64,000 bases of DNA from an uncultured Eggerthella sp. (GTDB lineage Bacteria > Actinomycetota > Coriobacteriia > Coriobacteriales > Eggerthellaceae): positions 1 through 64,000 of the forward strand of contig UQML01000005.1 of the NCBI GenBank assembly GCA_900542265.1. Direction: 5' to 3'. The notes under the pieces are model-generated. The model made no database searches. It was not told where the DNA came from and saw only the letters and a list, made by a program, of their open reading frames with translations. A program made the translations under genes and the position numbers. Below are positions 25,469-33,592 of the stretch, in pieces; position 1 is the first letter of the stretch, and the number at the start of each line of letters is the position of its first letter.

Positions 25469-26294
25469 GGACAGAACCTCCATCAATCTCTTTGAGTGCT
25501 TGAGCGGTTTGCTCATCATTAGGAGCCTTGCCGTGCCATCCGGCTTGATTCTCCATGAATGACACCCCTTTACCTTTGATCGTTGCAGCAATCACAACTT
25601 GCGGCTTAGTGCTTGTCGTATCTTTGCATGCTTGAAGTGTCGTAATGAGCGCTTGCAAATCGTGACCATCAACTTCATGAACATCCCAGCCGAAAGCCTT
25701 GAACTTATCACACAAACTTCCAACTTCGCATACTTCCGTAACTGGTCCATCAATCTGTAATCCATTTTGATCGACAATAGCGATGAGGTTATTAAGCTCG
25801 TTGAACGCCGCAAATGTTGCGGCTTCCCAAACCTGACCTTCTTCACACTCCCCATCGCCTAATACGGCATACACATGATGAGAAGATTTATCAAGCTTCA
25901 AACCAGCAGCAAGACCAGCAGCAATAGATAATCCTTGTCCGAGAGAACCTGTTGAGACTTCAACGCCAGGAACAAGATTTGAATCAGGGTGACCCTGCAG
26001 ACGCGTACCCAGCTTTCGCAATGTTTTAAGTTCTTCTTTTGCGATATAGCCCGCCTCAGCCAGCGTCGCATAAAGCGCTGGTGCTGCATGGCCTTTTGAC
26101 ATGATAACGCGGTCGCGATCAGGATCATCGGGATGGGTAGAGTCGTATTCGACAATACCTCCGAAATAGAGTGCTGCCATAATATCGGCTGCAGAAAGCG
26201 ATCCACCCGGATGGCCACTTCCTGCCTCGTGAATCATGTCAATAATATTGTGACGAATTGATTGCGCGTGGTTCGCAACAGCAGTGAGATCCAT
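25461..26294 (-). CDS. Transketolase, N-terminal (TPP-binding) subunit
   Basis: 277 aa. IRHNIIDMIHEAGSGHPGGSLSAADIMAAL is the transketolase N-terminal signature; SKGHAAPALYA and the TPP motif GDGECEEGQVWEA...NLIAIVDQNG follow. It binds thiamine diphosphate and Mg2+ and pairs with the C-terminal subunit encoded next. The pair is inserted between prfB and ftsE, two genes that are neighbours in many Gram-positive genomes. Transcription probably runs through from prfB (16-nt gap). Confidence 0.94.
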   Translation of the reverse strand: MDLTAVANHAQSIRHNIIDMIHEAGSGHPGGSLSAADIMAALYFGGIVEYDSTHPDDPDRDRVIMSKGHAAPALYATLAEAGYIAKEELKTLRKLGTRLQGHPDSNLVPGVEVSTGSLGQGLSIAAGLAAGLKLDKSSHHVYAVLGDGECEEGQVWEAATFAAFNELNNLIAIVDQNGLQIDGPVTEVCEVGSLCDKFKAFGWDVHEVDGHDLQALITTLQACKDTTSTKPQVVIAATIKGKGVSFMENQAGWHGKAPNDEQTAQALKEIDGGSVRG

Positions 26295-26310
26295 GACGTC
26301 CTTTCTTTAC

Positions 26311-27393
26311 TTACTGCGAAGCCCTCCAACGATGATATCCAATGACAAATTCATCAATATCACCATCAAGAGCCGCATCAACGTTTCCGCTTTCGATATT
26401 ACTACGCGTATCCTTGATCAAGCGATAGGGATATAACACATAATTTCTGATCTGGCTGCCAAATGAGTTGTCCATTTTTTCGCCTTTAAGCGAATTGAGT
26501 TCTTCAGCACGCTTTTGCTTTTCAATTTCATAAAGTTTGCCGCGTAAAACCCTAAACGCTACTTCTTTATTTTGCAGCTGCGATTTCTCATTTTGACATG
26601 TAACCACTATACCAGTTGGAATATGAGTAAGGCGCACAGCTGAATCAGTCGTATTGACTGACTGACCGCCCGGCCCCGATGAGCGATACACATCAACGCG
26701 AACATCATTGGGATCAATTTCTACCGCAATATCATCATCAGGAAGAACCGGGACTACTTCCACTCCCGCAAAAGTAGTCTGGCGGCGTTTTTTGTCATCA
26801 GTAGGAGAAATGCGCACCAAACGATGAACTCCGTGCTCACTTTTAAGCATTCCGTACGCGTTCTTGCCTTCTATCTGGAAACTAACACGGTCAAGGCCAA
26901 TGCCTTCTCCCGGAACAAGATCTAACACGGTTGTCTTCCAGCCCTTATTCTCTGCATAGCGAGTATACATACGATAGAGCATCTCGGTCCAATCTTGTGC
27001 TTCAAGACCACCTTGACCAGGATTGATAGTGATGATGGCATCTGAATCATCATATGGATCTGAAAACCATGACTCAATCTCAAAGGCATCTAAAACATTT
27101 TCAAGAGTAGCAAGACAAGAATCTAATTCTTGCTGGAATTCAGGATCATCACCTGCAAAATCTGCAGCAACTGCTGCGTCTTCAAGAAGTTTTTGAGCAT
27201 TATTGAATCGCTCAATCACATCACGATAGTCACTCGCTTTTTTTGAGATGACTTGGGCTTTATCACTGTCGTTCCAAAAATCAGGAGAAGCAATCTGATT
27301 CTCAAGTGAAGCTAATTCTTGTTGTTTATCACTAATATGAAGATATGCTTTGGCGTCATTAAGACGACCGAGAGCTTCTTCTAACGTAATCAA
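26311..27393 (-). CDS. prfB: Peptide chain release factor 2
   Basis: 360 aa, TTG start at 27393 with AGGA five bases before it; an in-frame TAA lies upstream. GGQ motif in YRSSGPGGQSVNTTDSAVRLTH and the SPF-type stop recognition region are present. RF2 reads UGA and UAA. Most bacterial prfB genes carry an in-frame UGA near codon 25 and a programmed +1 frameshift. Here the corresponding region reads AKAYLHISDKQ with no stop, so this gene lacks that feedback. It lies after secA and its terminator. Confidence 0.95.
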   Translation of the reverse strand: MITLEEALGRLNDAKAYLHISDKQQELASLENQIASPDFWNDSDKAQVISKKASDYRDVIERFNNAQKLLEDAAVAADFAGDDPEFQQELDSCLATLENVLDAFEIESWFSDPYDDSDAIITINPGQGGLEAQDWTEMLYRMYTRYAENKGWKTTVLDLVPGEGIGLDRVSFQIEGKNAYGMLKSEHGVHRLVRISPTDDKKRRQTTFAGVEVVPVLPDDDIAVEIDPNDVRVDVYRSSGPGGQSVNTTDSAVRLTHIPTGIVVTCQNEKSQLQNKEVAFRVLRGKLYEIEKQKRAEELNSLKGEKMDNSFGSQIRNYVLYPYRLIKDTRSNIESGNVDAALDGDIDEFVIGYHRWRASQ

Positions 27394-27473
27394 ACTAATC
27401 CTATCGTGTGGTGTAAGTTGCTTTTAGCAAGTGTTTTGACACAAATTCGTGTTTGTATCTTAACAAGTATAAA

Positions 27474-27508
27474 GGAAGAGGCACTCGCATGGTATGAGTG
27501 CCTCTTTT
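27474..27508 (-). terminator. Terminator after secA
   Basis: Perfect 9-bp stem GAGGCACTC / GAGTGCCTC (27478-27486 and 27496-27504) with a 9-nt loop, A/T-rich on both sides. On the minus strand the tail is TTCCTTTAT. It separates secA from prfB. Confidence 0.7.
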
Positions 27509-27558
27509 CTCATCGGCTTAGCGCCATCTAAACTGTATAAGTGGTTTTGTGTATCATC

Positions 27559-30330
27559 CTAGCGATTTGCCCCATGACATTTCTTGAACTTTTTGCCACT
27601 TCCACAAGGACAAGGATCATTGCGCCCACAGTTTGCATAGGGATCATTCTTGTCTTTTTCATACGTACGCGCCTTAACCGAAGCGTCCTTAGCTGAACTC
27701 TCTTGTGTTTGCATTACACGCTCATTGCGCTCAGCATTCGCACGCGCCTCAGCCCTGTTTGCCGCCATTTGCGATTGCGTCAAATTGGCCTCAGGATTCG
27801 AGTAGGAAACATTACCTTCAAGCGGAGTCTTCTCTTCAGGTTGAGGCTGCTGCTGAACCACAATAGGCGCACGCAACAAGAAACGTAAATAGTCCTCGTA
27901 AATACTATCAATTAAATTCTTAAATAAACGATGAGCCTCTGCGCGATATTCAGTCAAAGGATCACGCTGGCCATATGCGCGCAAACCAATGGATGCCTTC
28001 AAGTAATCCATCTCTTGCAAATGTGCCATCCAGCGTGTGTCGATAAAGCGCAACATAACTTGACGCTGAATCTCCTGCATCACATCGCCCACTTGCTCTG
28101 CTTTTGCATCATATTTTTCCTGCAAGACATCGCAGATAATCTCTTGCAAAATAGCCACGTTGTCCTCATGCTCGATAGCTTCAACCACAAAATCAGGATC
28201 ATCGGTCATCTGCATAAGCCACTGGTTCAAAGATTCAATATCCCAGTCATCGCTTGCTGATTTAGGATCGCAGCACTCTAAGACATGTGCCTCAACGGCA
28301 TCCTCAATAACCTGAGGAATACGATCAGTCAGATCCTTGCCATCAAGAATAGCGTTACGCTCTTCATAAATTGCTTTACGCTGCAGATTCATGACATCAT
28401 CGTATTCAAGAACGTTTTTACGCGCAGAAAAGTTAACTGTTTCAACTTGTCGCTGAGCGTTTTCAATAGCCTTAGATACCATTGAAGCCTGAATAGGCAT
28501 ATCTTCAGGAATATCAGTTTTTTCCATCATGGCAGCAATGGAATCCATTTTTGAGCCACCAAACAAACGCATCAGATCATCTTCAAGGGAAAGATAAAAT
28601 TGCGTTACGCCGGGATCACCCTGACGTCCAGAACGACCACGCAGCTGATTATCAATACGACGTGACTCGTGACGCTCGGTACCAATAACACAAAGGCCAC
28701 CTGCTTGTTTTACTTCATCATATTCACGAGTCGTGATTGCTTTTGCACGTGCGTTAGCATCTTGAATCTGATCAATAGTTGGCTCTTGATCCTCATCAAG
28801 CTCTTCTAGCAAGAATTGCTCTGCCAAAATATCGGGATTACCACCAAGTAAGATGTCCGTACCACGACCAGCCATGTTAGTTGCAATGGTAACAGCACCC
28901 TTGCGTCCAGCTTGCGCCACAATTAAAGCTTCACGCTCATGATTTTTAGCATTAAGCGTTTCATGCTTAACTCCACGCTTATTCAGCAATGAAGACAACC
29001 GCTCCGAACTTTCAATAGAGACCGTACCCACAAGAACTGGCTGACCCTTTGTATGACGCTCTTCAATCTCATCAGCAACAGCATTAAATTTTGCATCAAT
29101 AGTGCGATAGATAAGATCATTTTTATCATCACGAATTACCGGTCTATTAGGCGGAATAGCTTGTACGGGTAAGTTATAAATCTGCCTAAACTCCGCATCC
29201 TCAGTCATAGCAGTACCAGTCATGCCAGAGAGTTTGTCGTAAAGACGGAAATAATTCTGAAGTGTAATAGTTGCAAGTGTTTGATTTTCCTGTCGCACCA
29301 AAACATGCTCTTTAGCCTCAAGAGCTTGGTGAAGGCCTTCTGAGTAACGACGACCTTCCATGATACGACCGGTAAACTCATCGACAATCTTTACTTCTCC
29401 CCCAACTACAACATAGTCAATGTCGCGATGGAATAAGAACTGCGCCTTCAATGCTTGTTGCAAGTGATTAGGCAACTGTCCTTCAGGATCCGCATAAATA
29501 TCATCAATGCCTAGAGCAAATTCGACCTTCTCAAGACCAGCTTCTGTAGTGAAGATGGTCTTTTTAGCCTCATCCATTTCAAAGTCAACATCGCGTTTTA
29601 AGGTTGGCATAACCGCAGCAAATTTTTTATAGGTATCCGCTGCTTGTGAACCCACACCAGAAATAATAAGAGGGGTACGCGCCTCATCAATCAAGATTGA
29701 GTCAACCTCGTCAACAATGGCATAACTATGACCACGCTGAACGCGTCTATCAGGACGAGCAACCATATTATCCCGCAAATAATCAAAGCCGAACTCTGAG
29801 TTAGTACCATATGTAATATCTGCTTCATAAGCAGGCTTTTTCTCATCAGGCATCATGCCATTTTGAATAAGACCTACTGTCATACCCAAAAACTTATACA
29901 CCTGACCCATCCACGCACTGTCGCGTGCTGCCAAGTAATCATTAACTGTTACAACATGAACATTATTACCAGGAAGCGCGTTTAAGTAACCGGCCAAAGT
30001 AGAAACAAGCGTCTTACCTTCACCAGTTTTCATTTCAGCGATACGCCCGTCATGAAGTGCCATGCCGCCAATGAGCTGTACGTCATGGTGGCGCAACCCC
30101 AAGGTTCGCTTTGACGCCTCTCGGACTGCAGCAAACGCTTCAGGCAGGAGATCATCAAGCTGAGCGCCCTGTTCAAGGCGAGCACGCAACTCAACGGTTA
30201 CATGAGCTAGCTCATCATCAGTTTTTGCTTCATACGTTGATTCGAGAGCATTAATTTTTTCTACTAGTTGTTCGTATTTTTTGAGCGCCTTACCTTCACC
30301 AGCGCTTAAGAGTTTAGAGAGAAATCCCAT
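27559..30330 (-). CDS. secA: Preprotein translocase ATPase SecA
   Basis: 923 aa. Walker A MKTGEGKTLV (about 100-109), DEVDSILIDEARTPLIISG, nucleotide-binding domain 2 with TNMAGRGTDI and RGRSGRQGDPG, and the C-terminal zinc SEC-C motif CPCGSGKKFKKCHG. It drives secretory proteins through SecYEG. A Gln/Ala/Arg-rich linker precedes the zinc motif. It has its own promoter and terminator. No second SecA is seen. Confidence 0.98.
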   Translation of the reverse strand: MGFLSKLLSAGEGKALKKYEQLVEKINALESTYEAKTDDELAHVTVELRARLEQGAQLDDLLPEAFAAVREASKRTLGLRHHDVQLIGGMALHDGRIAEMKTGEGKTLVSTLAGYLNALPGNNVHVVTVNDYLAARDSAWMGQVYKFLGMTVGLIQNGMMPDEKKPAYEADITYGTNSEFGFDYLRDNMVARPDRRVQRGHSYAIVDEVDSILIDEARTPLIISGVGSQAADTYKKFAAVMPTLKRDVDFEMDEAKKTIFTTEAGLEKVEFALGIDDIYADPEGQLPNHLQQALKAQFLFHRDIDYVVVGGEVKIVDEFTGRIMEGRRYSEGLHQALEAKEHVLVRQENQTLATITLQNYFRLYDKLSGMTGTAMTEDAEFRQIYNLPVQAIPPNRPVIRDDKNDLIYRTIDAKFNAVADEIEERHTKGQPVLVGTVSIESSERLSSLLNKRGVKHETLNAKNHEREALIVAQAGRKGAVTIATNMAGRGTDILLGGNPDILAEQFLLEELDEDQEPTIDQIQDANARAKAITTREYDEVKQAGGLCVIGTERHESRRIDNQLRGRSGRQGDPGVTQFYLSLEDDLMRLFGGSKMDSIAAMMEKTDIPEDMPIQASMVSKAIENAQRQVETVNFSARKNVLEYDDVMNLQRKAIYEERNAILDGKDLTDRIPQVIEDAVEAHVLECCDPKSASDDWDIESLNQWLMQMTDDPDFVVEAIEHEDNVAILQEIICDVLQEKYDAKAEQVGDVMQEIQRQVMLRFIDTRWMAHLQEMDYLKASIGLRAYGQRDPLTEYRAEAHRLFKNLIDSIYEDYLRFLLRAPIVVQQQPQPEEKTPLEGNVSYSNPEANLTQSQMAANRAEARANAERNERVMQTQESSAKDASVKARTYEKDKNDPYANCGRNDPCPCGSGKKFKKCHGANR

Positions 30331-30363
30331 AGTATAATTCCTAGCAAGTATTTCTTTGTTAGA

Positions 30364-30393
30364 CTTATCGCAACTACCTTACCACATTGACAA
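30364..30393 (-). promoter_or_regulatory. Candidate secA promoter
   Basis: Minus strand TTGTCA (30393-30388), an 18-bp spacer and GATAAG (30369-30364), about 30-60 nt before the secA ATG. The -35 box is part of a small GACAA-TT-TTGTC palindrome at 30389-30400. Confidence 0.4.
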
Positions 30394-30463
30394 TTTTGTC
30401 GGCTATCACACACTCTACTCTACCCCTGTAAGACACGATAATTACAAAGTTTGACGCTTATCT

Positions 30464-31357
30464 TTATTGCGCTTCCGCAAGAATTTCTTCATACAAATTC
30501 GTCAGTCGCGCTGATCCTTCCAACGCGTATTTGGACACCGCGCGTTTGCGAAATAAAGAAATACATTCCATTGCCCTAAAATGCAAATGAATTTTACGAA
30601 GCACTTGTGCCTGCAAATAACAAACTTGTTCATTAAACGGATCAACAGACTCAGCAAATTCTAAAAAGCGCAAAGCAAAATGATAGTCCCTGTCCTTTAC
30701 CAAATTTTGCGCGCAAACTAGAGCAACTGTTGTCACCTTGTTTTTCCACATAGAACGCGCTGCTACTATCTCTTGATTGTTAAACCCGGGCAAGAGTTCT
30801 CCCCGATACAAATCCTTCAACGCATCCAAGACCACCACATAATCTGAAAGTCTACCGCACATTATCTCATCGCAAAGATACTCTAGCGCCACCAGATCAA
30901 TGAAGGAGTTATTTGAATTGATTTTTAACGAAGTTCTACTTTTTGAAATCCATGAAATTTCTCCTGAATCATTAGCAAACAGACGACTCATATAACTCCA
31001 AAGCGTATAGAGCGACTGGCGAGGTTTCTTTGCGTTTGACGATGGCCACAACACTTGGGAAATCCATTCACGCGAAATCTCGCGATCATGCTGGATAGAG
31101 ATCAAAGCAAGCAGCTCTTTTGCCTGATCACGCAATTCGTGTGCTTGAACAACACCATTATGGTTTGTAACACAAGAAAACCCACCAAAGAAGCGAAGTT
31201 CTTGCAAATCATGAGCAGAAGTAACATCAGGAGAAAATGAGCAAGACGGCTCTTTTGCCTCATGCATATTCATAGCACAACACGATTGACTCTTTAATGA
31301 TTCAACTTTTGACGATGGATTTTTTGCTTGAATGAATGAATTTACGGTATTGGACAT
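30464..31357 (-). CDS. Transcriptional regulator with OmpR-like HTH and BTAD domain (SARP type)
   Basis: 297 aa from ATG 31357 with AGGA six bases upstream. After a 50-residue variable N-terminus, residues about 55-135 fit a winged-helix DNA-binding domain (ELRFFGGFSCV...REWISQVLWPSSNAKKPRQSLYTLWSYMSRLF). Residues 150-297 fit a BTAD/TPR-like helical domain (YRGELLPGF...LRFLEFAESVDPFNEQ). This is the architecture of SARP activators, which often bind direct repeats. No obvious target operon is adjacent. The N-terminal segment is Ser/Cys-rich and unusual. Target unknown. Confidence 0.8.
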   Translation of the reverse strand: MSNTVNSFIQAKNPSSKVESLKSQSCCAMNMHEAKEPSCSFSPDVTSAHDLQELRFFGGFSCVTNHNGVVQAHELRDQAKELLALISIQHDREISREWISQVLWPSSNAKKPRQSLYTLWSYMSRLFANDSGEISWISKSRTSLKINSNNSFIDLVALEYLCDEIMCGRLSDYVVVLDALKDLYRGELLPGFNNQEIVAARSMWKNKVTTVALVCAQNLVKDRDYHFALRFLEFAESVDPFNEQVCYLQAQVLRKIHLHFRAMECISLFRKRAVSKYALEGSARLTNLYEEILAEAQ

Positions 31358-31393
31358 ATCCAATCCTTTCTGCACTTACAGTGCCGGGCTTAG

Positions 31394-31422
31394 AGAGAAA
31401 TTTGACTGTTCTTCATTTCTCT
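31394..31422 (-). promoter_or_regulatory. 8-bp inverted repeat in the leader of the BTAD regulator gene
   Basis: AGAGAAAT (31394-31401) and ATTTCTCT (31415-31422), 13 nt apart and 37 nt before the start codon on the minus strand. It may be a leader hairpin or an autoregulatory operator. Confidence 0.35.
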
Positions 31423-31747
31423 GATCGAGTTATTTTTATGCCAGAATCGTTTAAAAGAAGCTGGCAAAAAACTCATTACAATTCGTACACTTAGACTTCA
31501 AAACACATAAATCAACGCCCTTAATCCGTTCACCTGATAGTGAGCGCCATTTATCGGCTGAAGCCTCCAGGAGTATTTGAGAATTATCAAGTCACCCGTA
31601 TTGTATTTGTGCTTCGATTGGATGCGATGCAAATCTACTTGCTCTCGGAGGACACGTACTTTAGCAAAATTTTTTGTGGAGTGCGAGTCAAAATTTTGAG
31701 TTGACCTCGTATTTTGCTTCAAATCCAAAAAAGGTGGAAATTGGTGC
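31423..31747. other. Intergenic region between the BTAD gene and the tRNA promoter
   Basis: About 325 AT-rich bases. It holds a loose GCCAG...CTGGC inverted repeat at about 31441-31465 that may be part of the minus-strand promoter region of the BTAD gene. A minus-strand open frame (31498-31791) runs through the tRNA promoter and shows no coding character. I see no RNA gene. Confidence 0.5.
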
Positions 31748-31776
31748 TTGACACAGCTGCTGAGAATTACTAATAT
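31748..31776 (+). promoter_or_regulatory. Promoter of the tRNA-Gln/tRNA-Glu pair
   Basis: Consensus TTGACA (31748-31753), a 17-bp spacer and TAATAT (31771-31776), about 27 nt before the tRNA-Gln 5' end. It is the best match to a housekeeping promoter in the window. Confidence 0.85.
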
Positions 31777-31802
31777 ATTCAGTCGCGTCATGGTTAACCC
31801 AT

Positions 31803-31876
31803 TGGGGTGTCGTCTAATGGTAGGACAGCGGTTTCTGGTACCGTATGTGAGGGTTCGACTCCTTCCACCCCAGCCA
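31803..31876 (+). tRNA. tRNA-Gln (anticodon CTG)
   Basis: 74 nt. Acceptor TGGGGTG pairs with CACCCCA, discriminator G, encoded CCA. Anticodon stem GCGGT/ACCGT with loop TTCTGGT gives anticodon CTG for codon CAG. The T-loop GGTTCGACTCC is present. It is a minor isoacceptor; the CAA-reading tRNA must be elsewhere. Four nt separate it from tRNA-Glu, so both come from one precursor. Confidence 0.96.
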
Positions 31877-31880
31877 ACAT

Positions 31881-31957
31881 GGCCCCGTCGTCTAGCGGTT
31901 TAGGACGCCGCCCTCTCAAGGCGGAGATCGCCGGTTCGAATCCGGTCGGGACTACCA
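31881..31957 (+). tRNA. tRNA-Glu (anticodon CTC) with an acceptor-stem mismatch
   Basis: 77 nt including encoded ACCA end. Anticodon stem CCGCC/GGCGG with loop CTCTCAA gives CTC (codon GAG). The D-arm and T-arm are regular. The acceptor stem GGCCCCG/CGGGACT has G1-U72 and a C3-A70 mismatch; one base change would restore pairing. Transcribed with tRNA-Gln. Confidence 0.93.
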
Positions 31958-31966
31958 GAGAATTTC

Positions 31967-31996
31967 AAAGGTCAGACATAATGTCTGACCTTTTTT
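31967..31996 (+). terminator. Terminator after the tRNA pair
   Basis: GGTCAGAC / GTCTGACC stem with an ATAAT loop followed by TTTTTT, 10 nt after tRNA-Glu. Confidence 0.9.
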
Positions 31997-32404
31997 CTTG
32001 TCTGTTGCTACTTAAATTTTCTTAGTTGAAGCAATATTACATTGCATCTGTCGTTTACAATCCCCTGCCTTAAGCGCCTTCCTATCGTCTTATTGCCTTT
32101 TCCATTACGCTATTCAGCTCATCCGATAACGCCCTACAACATAAGTCCCTTTTAAAATCAGAAATTAACTCGTCCTTTAATTAAGCCTTAAACTTAGCCT
32201 TTTTCGTCTCAAAATAAACCGATATTTTAACTCAACTCGTCTTCATAATCTCTTCGCATTTAGATACGTTTTTCCACAAGTGAGGCATGTTTCATTCCTA
32301 AATTTGCAGAATATATGAAATCCGTCACTCTTCATAAAAACCCCTCATCAGAGGTGATTTTCATCTATTTTTAAGACATTTTTGAGACACTTTTAAGACA
32401 AAGA
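31997..32404. other. Non-coding stretch between the tRNA terminator and the aroE terminator
   Basis: About 400 bases with very low G+C and no convincing gene on either strand. A 30-codon minus-strand frame near 32238-32336 (with a CLTCGK motif) and a 47-codon stretch near 32091-32231 interrupted by a stop are not supported. A small minus-strand hairpin, CCTC-TGAT-GAGG followed by GGTTTTT, lies at about 32335-32356. Three 11-nt direct repeats lie at its right end. Confidence 0.5.
32368..32400. repeat. Three 11-bp direct repeats
   Basis: TTTTTAAGACA, TTTTTGAGACA and CTTTTAAGACA follow one another without gaps. The conserved heptamer T[AG]AGACA recurs with 4-nt spacers, one helical turn apart. 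That is the layout of known SARP binding sites. The repeats end 4 nt before a terminator stem and have no gene directly downstream on either strand. Confidence 0.75.
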
Positions 32405-32444
32405 AAAAACCTGAACTTGAAAGCAAATCCAAGTTCAGGTTTTT
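32405..32444. terminator. Bidirectional terminator downstream of aroE
   Basis: Perfect 15-bp stem AAAAACCTGAACTTG / CAAGTTCAGGTTTTT with a 10-nt loop. A and T tails give activity on both strands. It ends the minus-strand aroE transcript. Confidence 0.9.
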
Positions 32445-32516
32445 CATTACTACAATGGGTGATTGTTTTCTCTTATGAGCACCTAATTACACCTAATAAG
32501 ATGATAGAGTTTAGCG

Positions 32517-33383
32517 TTATGAAAACACTTTTTCTTCAATCAAATCGACCGGCATCTGAGCACCAAACCAGATTTCTTCTGAAACAGCAGCTTGATAGAG
32601 CAACATACCCAAACCATTGATAGCAAGGTTGCCTTTAGCACGAGCATCTGCCAAGAATTGCGTCTCGCGGGGGAAATAAATTGCGTCTGCCACAACAATA
32701 CCTGGACGAATGAGATCAGTTGGGATAGGTGTATCAGTATTACCCTCACCCATGCCAACATTAGTTGCATTGATCAAAATTGATGAATCCTCAATTGCGG
32801 TTTTGAGAGCTTCTTCATCTTCAAGATCATGAAGAATAACCTCACAACCAGTCTTAGCAACAACGCGTGGAATCATTTCTTCAGCAGTTTTATGAGACTT
32901 ACCCTGAGCACGAGCAAATAGATGAATCTTTGCAACCCCATCAAGTGCAGCTTGGGCGAAAATTGCCGATCCAGCACCACCAGGACCCAGCAGCGTAATG
33001 GTTGCGCCTTCAACTTCAACCCCATGAGCACGTAAGTTAGTCATAAAACCAATGCCATCAGAATTGTGACCATATGCCTTACCATCTTTAAACTCAACGA
33101 CGTTAACTGAATCAATTAACTCAACTGAATCTGAAATCTCATCAAGTAAGGGAATAATAGCACGCTTATGTGGCATGGTGACATTGCATCCTACCAGCCC
33201 GTCCATACCCTTAAAACCCTCTACAACTGCCGCTAAATTCTCAGGCTCAACATCAAAGCAAGTATATACTGCATCAATTCCTAAGTGCTGGTACGACAAA
33301 TTGTGCATCGTCGGTGAAAGTGAATGCTCTGTTGGCTTTCCGATCAAGCACGTCGTTTTGGTATGCCCCGTAATTTCAGCCAT
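32517..33383 (-). CDS. aroE: Shikimate dehydrogenase
   Basis: 288 aa from ATG 33383 with AAGGAG 7 nt upstream. Substrate site SLSPTMHN, catalytic Lys in MPHKRAI, NSDGIGF, NADP loop LLGPGGAGSAIFAQAA and NATNVGM are all visible. It reduces 3-dehydroshikimate in aromatic amino-acid synthesis. It is isolated from other aro genes here, with its own promoter region and terminator. The YdiB-type quinate/shikimate enzymes are close relatives and cannot be fully excluded. Confidence 0.95.
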   Translation of the reverse strand: MAEITGHTKTTCLIGKPTEHSLSPTMHNLSYQHLGIDAVYTCFDVEPENLAAVVEGFKGMDGLVGCNVTMPHKRAIIPLLDEISDSVELIDSVNVVEFKDGKAYGHNSDGIGFMTNLRAHGVEVEGATITLLGPGGAGSAIFAQAALDGVAKIHLFARAQGKSHKTAEEMIPRVVAKTGCEVILHDLEDEEALKTAIEDSSILINATNVGMGEGNTDTPIPTDLIRPGIVVADAIYFPRETQFLADARAKGNLAINGLGMLLYQAAVSEEIWFGAQMPVDLIEEKVFS

Positions 33384-33536
33384 ACGTTTTCTCCTTACGT
33401 ATTCCCCAAGTGATTTTATTTTTAGCGATGGGGCAAACAACATACCGCATCGTTAAAAAGTGCTTGTATTCATTATGGCGCAACACCCCCGAAGTTACGT
33501 GCACAAATAGAATGTTAATAGGAGAAAAATGAAACC

Positions 33537-33562
33537 GTACAGGAAATGAATAATTCCTGTAC
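33537..33562 (-). terminator. Terminator after uvrB
   Basis: GTACAGGAA / TTCCTGTAC 9-bp stem with an 8-nt loop, 30 nt after the uvrB stop, followed on the minus strand by GGTTTCATTTTTC. Confidence 0.65.
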
Positions 33563-33592
33563 GATCAATATCATTATCAAGTCATTATCAAG

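Noticed and set aside
31498..31791. 97-codon minus-strand open frame upstream of the tRNAs
   Set aside because: It runs antisense through the tRNA promoter, has no ribosome-binding site and no recognisable protein pattern.
32083..32340. Possible decayed coding remnants on the minus strand, including a small frame with CLTCGK
   Set aside because: Frames are short, broken by stops and lack ribosome sites; chance in AT-rich DNA is sufficient.
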